Shown here piece after piece: positions 14,499 through 21,746 of a stretch of DNA of 21,746 nt. The stretch is from NCBI GenBank assembly GCA_003833135.1, contig QZLH01000544.1:46630-68375 (forward strand), in the 5' to 3' direction. Position 1 is the first letter of the stretch; each line of letters begins with the position of its first letter. Made by a program: the position numbers and the translations under genes. This DNA is from Oehlia diaphana (Eukaryota > Glomeromycota > Glomeromycetes > Glomerales > Glomeraceae). The notes below the pieces were generated by a model. The model made no database searches. It saw only the letters and a list, made by a program, of their open reading frames with translations, and was not told the DNA's origin.

Positions 14499-14826
14499 TC
14501 AGAACTTTGCCTGTATTCTGAGAATCGGGACTTGTGATACATAACATCTATTAAACGTAGAGTTACATTGTATTATAAGTAATTGATTATAGGAGGTCAA
14601 GACTTTGTTTGCTTTATTAACGTACTCCTTAATTTTTCGTATCCTTTCTGGAATAACGATTTCCGGATTTTGATCGTACCATACTTCGAGAAGATTCCAT
14701 TTACACCTTTTTTGTCGATCACGATTAACGATATCCTCGAGTTTTTTTGGCATCTTTATACCAACTAGTGCTTCATACTTGGTTCTTCTGCAACCGCTTT
14801 AAAAACTCGGATGACATGTTCGATTA
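14499..14826 (-). pseudogene. Frameshifted protein-coding remnant, family unknown
   Basis: Two adjoining frames read as protein. Upstream (about 14826-14771) reads E-H-V-I-R-V-F-K-A-V-A-E-E and then stops. The second frame (14798-14499) reads T-K-Y-E-A-L-V-G-I-K-M-P-K-K-L and then charged, helix-like sequence: L-L-E-V-W-Y-D-Q-N-P-E-I-V-I-P-E-R-I-R. A methionine at 14753 lies within the second frame, but the open frame extends upstream of it, so it is not a convincing start. The pattern is that of one gene broken by a frameshift near 14790. It lies on the same strand as the SAM/Crinkler-like pseudogene, directly downstream, and might be part of the same decayed locus or a separate gene. I do not recognise the family. 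Confidence 0.4.
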
Positions 14827-14942
14827 AAATTTTATACATGATGTGAATTATTCAATGTTATGTGGCAAATGTAAAATGCTTTATTAATACATGCAAAAAA
14901 TAAATACAAAGGTCAGGACGTAGCCCGTGATACATGACATCT

Positions 14943-16195
14943 CTACGCTAATATACACGATAACTCCCGTTTTCTAAAAAATCCCTGAACCCGTTGTTTT
15001 TTCAGTGCCGGCTTCTTCTCAACATCCACCCTTTCCCTCAATTCCGTAGCTGTAGTTACGATCCCGAAGAGATAGTCATATTCTTCAGCGAAAGCATCAT
15101 CCGCCTTTCGTTTTCTCTTATTAGTTTGGAAAGCACTTTCGCATTGTATAACGTTCTGTAAACGATCAGAGGTATCAAATCAGTTAATGGAACAGGCCCT
15201 AAGAAACTCTGGAATGAAATAGGCTTACTAACCTGAAGCAATTTGATATTGTTTACCCTCCGTGATGTAAATTAATTCCTCAAGTGCTTTGATTGCGTAA
15301 TCCACACGACCCGTATTTTCCTCACCAACAACTTCGAACTGCGGGTTTAGTCATATTTTTTTCTAGTAAGTTCTCTGACTATATTAATACATGCATGGAG
15401 GATTACCGAAATATATTCACAATGAATTGTTTCGTTACTTTCAACGACGGGTCCCATATTGTGTAGCCTGAGTCGTATATCCTTAAGACAGTGTAACAGC
15501 TTCGTTTTATCATCAATATTGTGAGTGAGATTCTTTCATAAAGTAATAATACTATACGTTAGTTCCTGACCGAAGGGCCCGCTAGCGTGAGTAGTTAGGT
15601 GGAAGTGTATTAGTTTTCTGGTATAGCGTTACATTTTTACCGAAGTTGGGGATATGGGCTCGAACAAAAAATAGTGTTACTTTCCGGAGTGAGATAAAAA
15701 TTTATTTTCTGTTCGGCAAGGAAAGTACTGCGTTAATATAGGTTTTGTTTCACAGGCATTGCATCATTACACGTGACCCGTTTCTCATGCGATAAAATAA
15801 TGATACTCTATTTATGAAATAAATTGTTGCCGGAGGCAGCAACTAATACATAAATTTTGCAAATATATACGAAGCTATCGCATTATATGATACAAATAAA
15901 AAATTACTATTTCTTAGGGGGAAGATAAGCTAATAAATCTGTTATAGTTTTTTGAACACCTGTTACCAAAGATAATGTCTGTAATAACAACGCTCATTAG
16001 ATTTCAGCTATAACGTTATAAATTAATCACTCACCCAGCCCCTTAATATAATCCTCAAGTTCTAATGCTTGTCTTAATGTCATTCCGTATTCCCTAAATT
16101 CCCATACGGCTATCTTGAGTAATAAATTGCCGGTGATTTCTTCCTCCTCAAAGCTTTGTCTTTAACCTGTCAGCTAGAGTGGAGCTGGAAGACAT
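14943..16195 (-). pseudogene. Decayed SAM-domain plus PD-(D/E)XK Crinkler-like gene
   Basis: Pieces of one gene remain in order on the minus strand. (1) ATG at 16195 opens a SAM-type start (S-S-S-T-L-A-D-R-L-K) and stops after 15 codons. (2) One base over, 16149-16035 reads E-E-E-E-I-T-G-N-L-L and E-F-R-E-Y-G-M, the end of a SAM domain; a 75-nt intron (16034-15960) could link it to 15959-15907. (3) Near 15526-15357 comes K-L-L-H-C-L-K-D-I-R, M-G-P-V-V-E-S and C-E-Y-I-S-V-I-L-H. (4) 15347-15231 carries G-E-E-N-T-G-R-V-D-Y-A-I-K and I-T-E-G-K, matching the Asp and Glu-x-Lys of a PD-(D/E)XK nuclease core. (5) After a 77-nt intron-like gap, 15155-14943 reads E-S-A-F-Q-T-N-K-R-K-R-K and Y-D-Y-L-F-G-I-V-T-T, then jumps to a basic tail. 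SAM plus this core is a family I associate with Rhizophagus Crinkler-like proteins. Frameshifts, stops and deletions rule out a full product. Confidence 0.75.
15546..15906. other. Unassigned stretch inside the SAM/Crinkler-like locus
   Basis: No coding match was found between the SAM remnant and the first recognisable piece of the C-terminal region. A short hairpin-like GTTGCCGGAGGCAGCAAC is at 15826-15843. This may be inserted or fully decayed sequence. Confidence 0.4.
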
Positions 16196-16744
16196 CTTGC
16201 TTTCTTAAATACAATGACCCATAGTAAGAAAAAACTCACTCCCATGCATATATAACTTCTGGCATATACAGTACATACGGGAATGATTTTTGCGAGAAAG
16301 TCGGCTGAATTTCTACATACCACTACATGCTTTATATATTGCTGTTAAGGAGATATGAGGAGTGATTAGCATCGTTGCCTGATGCCACGAGTTATGAAAG
16401 CACATGTAAACGGAATCTTCATACCTCTTCACATGATCTACCCGCAAAGACGCAAAGACGCAAAGACAGCTAGTTCTTGTAGATGAAATTGTGAAGTCCT
16501 CAGACCTTCATAACATATGCTTTGTCGTCAATATTAACTTATAGGGTAGATCCTGTGCACTCTTTCACATTTTCTCACATTTATTCAGAGAAAAAATAGA
16601 GACATGAATATTTTCTTTTTGTTATATGCGAAAAATTAATGCCGCACAGATTTCTTTGTCTGCAGAAGTACATACATGTGGCTCAGCAAATTCTTCCAAG
16701 CTGATGATCACTTCTCCAGAGTCCGACTCAAATTTTCTGCATTA
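16196..16744. other. Intergenic sequence with a (CGCAAAGA)3 microrepeat
   Basis: No gene seen. Three perfect tandem copies of the octamer CGCAAAGA lie at 16443-16466. The remainder is mixed-composition sequence at the edge of the less AT-rich block. Confidence 0.5.
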
Positions 16745-17200
16745 AATATATTCTCTTAAAGTCAAGGCAATCATAACAAATAATACTGTGCTTTTATATA
16801 AGAAGAAGGATATAATAGATATTCAGAAAAAACTTGGTATTAATGCTAATGCAAATCAAACAGCAATATATCAAAATAAGAAAGTGAACCCACTTGCTGA
16901 TACATATGAATTGTTGTTAAATTTGGTGGAGAATATAATACCAATATAGAAGGAACTTGACATTAATGCCAATTTTGTTCTAGCAGTAAAATATCAAAGC
17001 AATAAAACTTTTACAGATATATTACTTGCAGAAATATATATTTGATTTTATATTTGAAAAAGCATATAATGGCAATTCAGAAAAAACTTGGTATTAATGG
17101 TTATTCTAATCAAAAGATGGTAGAAAAAACTGATAAAAATGCAAGAGCATATCTCCAAAAATTTGATTATTCCAAGTGTGATATTATTTTTATTATATAG
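16745..17200 (+). pseudogene. Broken ORF with a repeated IQKKLGIN-type motif
   Basis: A plus-strand frame entering after a stop near 16748 reads V-K-A-I-I-T-N-N-T-V, then D-I-Q-K-K-L-G-I-N-A-N-A-N-Q, P-L-A-D-T-Y-E-L-L-L-N-L-V-E-N and stops (TAG near 16948). The same frame continues with K-E-L-D-I-N-A-N-F-V-L-A-V-K-Y-Q and stops again near 17044. After a frame change the motif returns near 17070 as M-A-I-Q-K-K-L-G-I-N-G-Y-S-N-Q-K. Thus three related units, each I-Q-K-(K/E)-L-(G/D)-I-N followed by Asn-rich sequence, occur about 130-140 bp apart. It is either a decayed tandem-repeat protein or repeated DNA that happens to be open. Family not recognised. Confidence 0.45.
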
Positions 17201-17816
17201 TATGACTAGGGATGGTAAATTAATGATTAATTGAAATTTGGGTTAATTAACCAGTTAATTAACCATTAACTAATCCAAATATAATTTCTGGTCTATTATA
17301 ATAAATTTTTAAAATTTGTATGATTTATTTATTAATCAAATTTATAAATATATTTTTATAGGAAATAATAATTTTACGCCTCTGCATAGCAACGCATCCC
17401 CTAAATCACGTGATAATATTAAATTTCGATTGGCTGTACATATACACCAATAATGATATGCCAAGATTTTTTACGTTTTTTGTTTTTGTAATCGAAAAAA
17501 ACTCTTCTTTTTTTTACAGTTGGGCAAAAGCTCTCTTTTTTTGTTTCATTACTAGTAAATCTTTTTCCTTTTTTTATTTTACAACTTGATGAAGCTTTTT
17601 TCTTTTGTTTTATTACAGCAGGTAAATCTTTCTATTTTTGTTTTGTTTCTTTGTTTAATACGTTTACAATAAAAAAATTGAAAGTAATGTATAGCGATAG
17701 AATAAAATAACATACCATGGCTTTTTTGATAAACTTGCCTTTTTTGTTTTATAGTTAAAGTCAAACTTACCTTTTTTGTTTTATATTTAGAACAAACTTT
17801 CCTTTTTTAGTATAAA
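17201..17816 (+). promoter_or_regulatory. Pyrimidine-rich leader upstream of the MULE-like pseudogene
   Basis: At 17396-17450 there is a less AT-rich patch with ATCACGTGAT and an ATTGG (inverted CCAAT) word, which could be an old promoter. From 17480 to 17816 poly-T and C/T tracts repeat. Immediately before the ATG, three tandem units of about 31-32 bp begin AAACTT(G/A/T)CCTTTTTT-like at 17731, 17763 and 17794. Intron-like acceptors (TTTTACAG) also occur. Promoter function is inference only. Confidence 0.35.
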
Positions 17817-18448
17817 ATGGCAGTTTCACAAGAAAAAAGTATTATTAAAGCAATAGAAACTTTAACTAATAATTCTCAACAATCTGAGCTTCATGTTGGA
17901 CAGCATTTTATTTCATGGCCATCTGCTATAGCTTATATTTCAGAATGGTGTAATCTTCAAGGTTTACAATTATGATTAGATAGATCTGAACGTAACAATA
18001 ATATACTAGCAGATGAATATAGGAAATTAGCCATTATTTGTCAACACTCTGGTAAATATAAAAAACCGTTGGCTGAATTATTTTTAAACAATAATATTAA
18101 AGAAAATATAAGACAATAGCAAAAGTTAGTAAAACTATTCGATTAGGTTGTAAAGCTTATATCAACCTATCAAGACCAGAAAAAAATAATGTCAATCAAT
18201 ATGTATTTGTTACAACAATTGTAAATGAATATTGTCATGAACTTAATTATCAACTTATAAATTACACAAAAGAAACAGTATTAACGAGAGAAATGATAGA
18301 GGATATTAAGTTTTTAACATTACAAGTTCATCTTACTATAACACAGCAAAGAGTATATCTTGAAAAAAAGTATTTTGAGCAAAAAATTCAATCTGATATC
18401 CTTCGTTATGAAATACAAAAATACTGGCCATCACACTGGTCAAAATAG
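17817..18448 (+). pseudogene. FAR1/MULE-like transposase N-terminal remnant
   Basis: ATG at 17817 opens a frame of 52 codons (W-P-S-A-I-A-Y-I-S-E-W-C) to an in-frame TGA at 17973. The same frame continues (L-D-R-S-E-R-N, then I-I-C-Q-H-S-G-K-Y-K-K-P) to a TAG at 18117. A second frame, open from 18119 to 18448, continues as I-R-L-G-C-K-A-Y-I-N-L-S-R-P and V-F-V-T-T-I-V-N-E-Y-C-H-E-L, then T-R-E-M-I-E-D-I-K-F-L. The order Cys...Cys...Cys-His with a W-P-S-x-x-A start and a following E-M-I-E-x-I-K-F helix resembles the FAR1-type zinc-binding domain at the N-terminus of Mutator-like (MULE) transposases. The catalytic DDE domain is absent; the frame ends where repeat sequence begins at about 18425. 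With one internal stop, one frameshift and a missing C-terminus, no active transposase is possible. Confidence 0.6.
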
Positions 18449-18828
18449 TCCATTTTGGCAAAATTTTAAATTGCCGAATGTTGGACGAAATTTGGTCTGA
18501 CCTTAGCCGATCAGTACCAAAAAAATCAGCAACTAATTTTATAGGCGATTTATACCGTAACGCCTGCCACTCGCAATTAGAAATTGGCAAAGTTTCGGAA
18601 TTAGTTAAAAAAATCAGCTGTACATATCAATAAAATTCGAACCTGCCATGCAAATGAAATTCGTCATAAACAATCAACTATTCGTCTAAAAATCGATATT
18701 GATTTAAATTGCCGATTTGCAAAAATAAATAAAATCGACCATAATAATTTTGACGAAATTTAGCAAATTTAAGTTTTAAAACAGCGATTTTATTTCGAAT
18801 GATTTACCAATTATTTTAATTAAATTGC
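18425..18828. repeat. Probable transposon-derived repeat replacing the MULE C-terminus
   Basis: Coding similarity ends abruptly near 18440. The following sequence repeats the words TTGGCAAAnTTT (near 18455 and again near 18583), CGAAATTT and ATTGCCGA, and contains a compact block TAACGCCTGCCACTCGCAATT (18559 on) unlike its neighbours. I infer an inserted or degenerate non-coding repeat; ends and target duplication were not identified. The 84-codon minus-strand ORF through it is regarded as a chance frame. Confidence 0.4.
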
Positions 18829-19120
18829 AAAAATTTCCTACAAAAATTAAAAATAGTAAAAATTTCCTACGAAAATAATATGAAAATAATACTAAAATGA
18901 TAAAAATTTCCTACGAAAATAATATGAAAATAATACTAAAATAATAAAAATTTCCTACGAAAATAATATGAAAATAATACGAAAATGATAAAAATTTCCT
19001 ACGAAAATAATATGAAAATAATAATAAAATAATAAAAATTTCTTACGAAAATAATATGAAAATAATAATAAAATAATAAAAATTTTCTGCGAAAATAATA
19101 CAAAAATGATAAAAAAATCC
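18829..19120. repeat. 44-bp minisatellite, six copies
   Basis: Units begin AATTTCCTACGAAAATAATA at 18861, 18905, 18949, 18993, 19037 and 19081: exactly 44 bp apart each time. A truncated, diverged copy precedes it (from about 18835). Later copies carry point changes (CTTACG, TTCTGCG), so the array is decaying from the right. Length 44 is not a multiple of 3 and minus-strand ORFs here (Phe/Tyr/Ile-rich) are artefacts of the repeat. Confidence 0.9.
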
Positions 19121-19206
19121 AATCCACAATTCCACAAAAAAACCCATAATTTTCAAAAAAAAATCCATAAAAAAACTGACGAATCAATCTAAAATTCGAA
19201 AAAAAG

Positions 19207-20517
19207 TTAGTATAATAAAAAAAACAAAAATTGAAGTACAAATTTGTACCATTTGTCTGTTTCATCTTCCATTTCCAGCGATTCTTCTATTTCTGTTAGT
19301 TCTGAATCTTCTATTACCGCTATTTCATCCATCTCCACTAACACTTCCACATCTTTCACCATTATTAGATTCTCTTCCGTCTGAATTGGCATCTCCAGCT
19401 CAGAAAAGTCTGTGTCTGCTGGCGTATTTTGTTCTATATAGGTTCAATTTGGAGCACCTCGTGGATGATGAGAGATGATATTATATCTTATCAGCATAAT
19501 TTCGCGTTTGTATCAATTGTGCAGATTGAAGAGAGAAAACGTGTTAGTCCAAGACATTTCATAATAAATCTATTAACTATTATTAGAAAAAAATCAATCC
19601 TATTACGAAAAAAATAAAACAAATAAAAAAAATAAAAAATATGACAAATAAATTATCGAACCTCTTCAGATCTCCAAGACAGATTATAAACATTGATTTG
19701 TCTTTTACCGTTTGGTTGCTCCTCATCTGATTCAGAATACTCTAGAGAGTGATATCGATTGTCACTTAAAATATTCAAAAGTTCTTTTTGATCATAATTC
19801 TCCAGCTTTTCATCATTTTTGTCAAAAAGCGATTTTGTGCCTTTAATTCTACGTGCCTTTTTCTATATTTAAAAGTTTTGACAAATGATGAGATTTTTTT
19901 ATTTTTTTGAAATAATAAAGAAATTATTTACCTCATTTAACCAATTGTTTCGATGTAGATGGCGATTATCTTTGTCTAAAGTGCCACGTTATTTATATAA
20001 TAAGCGTACTCTGCGATGTTTATGTAAAGCGGAGAGCTAAGACTTGACTTGCCTGTATTGTGGAGTATACCTTGGCTTCATCGCTTCAATTAGTCGAGGT
20101 ATAACCTGTTGAAGAATTTCATCATTTGACTTACTGGTAAACTTTTCATCATATTTTAATTCTAGTTCAATCAGAAAAGTTTTTAGAATCGTCTTCATCT
20201 TGGCCTAAATTGTATAAAATATCGGTTTAGCGAGCGTTAAAAGCATACATTAAAAGAGGATTTTTGGATGAACCCTAGCTTCTTCTTCATCTACTTCCAT
20301 TTCATCTTCAGAATCGCGCACAAGATTTTTTCCTTTCCTACACTTTATTGGTCATTGATCCTCTTCAAATTCGATATCTTAAAGGTCAGATGAATATCAG
20401 TAACGCAAGCTGTCATTTTTCTGACTAAGTATATTGTTATACGATTATAATTGGCCAACGTCCAGCCATAGTAGGCCAATTTAATTTGTCGATTCTTTCC
20501 CGTAAGTAGGTATTTTC
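19207..20517 (-). pseudogene. Broken multi-exon acidic gene, probably transposon-associated
   Basis: A chain of minus-strand pieces. 20517-20437 reads Y-L-R-E-R-I-D-K-L. 20351-20274 reads R-D-S-E-D-E-M-E-V-D-E-E-E. A 69-nt GT-AG intron (20273-20205) leads to 20204-19932 (L-I-E-L-E-L-K-Y-D-E-K-F, then P-R-Y-T-P-Q-Y-R-Q), which has in-frame TAG (20039-20037) and TAA stops but then resumes with L-D-K-D-N-R-H-L-H-R-N-N-W-L-N-E. A second 69-nt intron (19931-19863) leads to 19862-19653 (K-K-A-R-R-I-K-G-T-K-S-L-F, then V-Y-N-L-S-W-R-S-E-E-V-R). After noncoding sequence, H-H-P-R-G-A-P-N, a TGA, and an acidic tail (about 19425-19207) follow. Exons join in frame, so this was a real gene. The layout resembles a repeated R. 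irregularis family I cannot name with confidence. Nonsense codons rule out a full product. Confidence 0.6.
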
Positions 20518-20744
20518 TTTTCAGAGATCATACGTTTCTAAAAAAATGTTAAAGTCGACCAGAACTCTAAAATGAATATAAAAGTCAATTGTAGCAAACC
20601 ATTTACATCTCTAGTTCAATTACTACTATAAGGTTCACGTATAATTGATGTTAATTCTCTCCTATATGATTCAGCAGTACGTACTGTACATTGCTCCTAT
20701 ACGGTTTAGTAGTTCGCGTTAATTCCCTATGTATATTGCTCCTA
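20518..20744. other. Intergenic sequence with short direct repeats
   Basis: No gene. The word pair TT(G)CTCCTAT followed by a GGTTTAGTAGTTCGCG or GATTCAGCAGTACGTA stretch recurs between 20655 and 20750. The 69-codon minus-strand ORF at 20651-20860 reads through this and the GGATCC repeat and is not supported as a gene. Confidence 0.4.
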
Positions 20745-20880
20745 TTAGTATTACGATCCGGATGAATCCGTGATCTATCAATCTGATTCAAAATGATCCA
20801 GATATCCAAAATGGATCCGCAGATCCATCCTTTACTTATCCGGATATCTGCTGAATGCATCCGAATGTATCAGATTGACC
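20745..20880. repeat. GATCC/ATCCGGAT-rich repeat
   Basis: A cluster of related words in 135 bp: GATCCGGATGAATCCG, GATCCAGATATCC, TGGATCCGCAGATCC, TTATCCGGATATCTG and GCATCCGAATG. Many are self-complementary. It ends against a poly-T/poly-A/poly-T stretch (20882-20920). It probably belongs to a dispersed repeat family; its boundaries are uncertain. Confidence 0.55.
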
Positions 20881-20962
20881 CCTTTTTTTTAAAAAAAAAA
20901 ATTTTTTTTTTATTTTTTTTTTATTAAATACGTTTTACTTATCTTCTCGGTCCTCCTTTCAG

Positions 20963-21546
20963 CTCTGGTTTACAAATAATTTAAAACTTCGGAACTTCCT
21001 GAAAGGCTTAAACAGGTAATTACATAAAAAATAGGAAAACTTTTCTTTTAAGTACGTTTATTAAAGCCTTTTTTTTTCTTGTAGATTTCAACTTTGAACC
21101 TTTTGGAACGACCTTGGAGGTAATTTCAATAGAAGGTTTCTTTATTATTTTATTTTAAGAACGTTTATTAACGTTCTTTTTTTGTTTTTTTTTGTAGATT
21201 TCGGCTTGGAGCAGTTCTGGAGGTATTTTCAATAGTGGGAGATTTATTTGTTTATAGTTTATTAACATTCTTATTTTGTTTTTTTCTTGTAGATTTCGGC
21301 TTTGACCTTCCAGAACGGTCTTGGAGGTAATTTCAATGGAGAGAGGATTTATTTTATTTAAGAACGTTTATTAATGTTCTTTTTTTGGTCTTTCTTGTAG
21401 ATTTCAGCTTGAAATAGCCTTGGAGGTAATTTCAATAGTGGGAGATTTATTTATTTTTATTTCAAGAATATTTATTAACGTTCTTATTTTATTGTTTTTT
21501 CTTGTAGATTTTGGCTTGGACCTTCCAGAACAGCTTCGCTATAGAG
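20963..21546 (+). repeat. Tandem array of mini-exon-like units
   Basis: Five units of about 95-113 bp follow a 53-nt exon-like block (20963-21015). Each contains a T-rich tract ending (T)TCTTGTAG or TTTTGTAG, a short block starting ATTTC(A/G)(A/G)CTT and usually ending TTGGAG, and then a donor-like GTAATTTCAATAG. Blocks lie at 21085-21119 (35 nt), 21198-21222 (25), 21293-21326 (34), 21401-21425 (25) and 21508-21546 (39). The intervening introns are 69, 78, 70, 74 and 82 nt, the same size as introns in the live genes here. The 25-nt copies lack the central CTTCCAGAACG segment. Within the intervening units, AAGAACGTT-TATT-AACGTTCTT is a perfect 9-bp hairpin at 21157-21178, with a near copy at 21360-21381. 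The array could be part of a gene running off the window, or a mobile repeat that mimics splice units. Confidence 0.7.
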
Positions 21547-21746
21547 GTGGTGTCATTTTTTAATTAATAATTGATCATTATATTTAACAAAAATTAATTT
21601 TCTTATTTTTAGTTAGATGTAGCAAATTAGTGATTATAATAGTATTTATTTATATAAAGTAATAAAGTACAAATGTTTGAAATTAATAAGAAAATGTAAT
21701 ACTATTATTTAAACATTAGCAGAATTAGAAACAGGTGAATGAATTG
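21547..21746. other. AT-rich end of window
   Basis: Starts with the GTGGTG donor-like end of the last mini-exon block and continues as simple AT-rich sequence. No further mini-exon unit was seen, so any gene using the array would need a later exon outside the window. Confidence 0.5.

Noticed and set aside
14207..14542. 111-codon minus-strand ORF rich in Phe, Leu and Ser
   Set aside because: Mostly the polypurine tract read in antisense; simple-sequence artefact.
15056..15241. 61-codon minus-strand ORF in the Crinkler-like pseudogene
   Set aside because: Shadow: the neighbouring frame gives the recognisable F-Q-T-N-K-R-K-R-K and Y-D-Y-L-F-G-I-V-T-T sequence.
16443..16466. (CGCAAAGA)3 considered as a CRISPR-like or protein-binding array
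   Set aside because: Only three contiguous octamers with no spacers; a simple microrepeat.
18336..18590. 84-codon minus-strand ORF
   Set aside because: Overlaps the end of the MULE-like frame and the following repeat in antisense; no independent support.
18955..19265. Two Phe/Ile/Tyr-rich minus-strand ORFs that look like membrane proteins
   Set aside because: Produced by translating the 44-bp minisatellite and adjoining A-rich sequence.
20651..20860. 69-codon minus-strand ORF
   Set aside because: Runs through short direct repeats and the GATCC-rich repeat; not protein-like in origin.

Overview
The window looks like nuclear DNA of an arbuscular mycorrhizal fungus of the Rhizophagus/Glomus type. 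This is an inference from very AT-rich spacers, genes split by short GT-AG introns (about 65-120 nt), a Kre9-like secreted protein, a fungal zinc cluster protein, and broken copies of SAM plus Crinkler-like and MULE-like families that I associate with those genomes. No rRNA, tRNA, CRISPR array or bacterial-type operon is supported.

Layout. Positions 1-5167 are AT-rich, gene-poor sequence. They hold a short acidic ORF that reads into a dispersed repeat (734-1138), a second copy of that repeat (4251-4391), a complete 296-bp foldback MITE with perfect 16-bp ends and an 8-bp target duplication (2086-2381), and a telomere-like patch (4886-4940). Three intact-looking genes follow: glutathione reductase (minus strand, 5214-7259, eight exons, ending in the family's V-T-M-R tail), a small Zn2Cys6 regulator (plus, 9786-10693) and a small secreted Kre9/Knh1-like protein (plus, 12303-12851, three exons).

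From about 13.1 to 16.8 kb base composition is visibly less AT-rich and the sequence is a graveyard of decayed genes, mostly on the minus strand. The best recognised is a SAM-domain plus PD-(D/E)XK (Crinkler-like) gene at 14943-16195, broken by deletions, frameshifts and stops. From 16.8 to 20.5 kb there are broken transposon-type genes: an unrecognised repeat-containing ORF, a FAR1/MULE-like transposase N-terminus at 17817-18448, and an acidic multi-exon pseudogene on the minus strand at 19207-20517. A six-copy 44-bp minisatellite (18861-19120) lies between them.

The end of the window (20963-21546) carries the most unusual structure: about five tandem units of roughly 107 bp. Each contains a 25-39 nt mini-exon-like block bounded by a pyrimidine tract ending in TAG and a GTAATTTC/GTATTTTC donor. 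The full-length block is 34 nt (3n+1) and its best version is open in all three frames.

The three live genes show no operon-like relation. Glutathione reductase is a housekeeping redox enzyme probably made in mitochondrial and cytosolic forms; the zinc cluster protein is nuclear; the Kre9-like protein is secreted or in the cell wall. All intron boundaries were read by eye from GT/AG sites, frame continuity and family conservation; no computation or database search was run.
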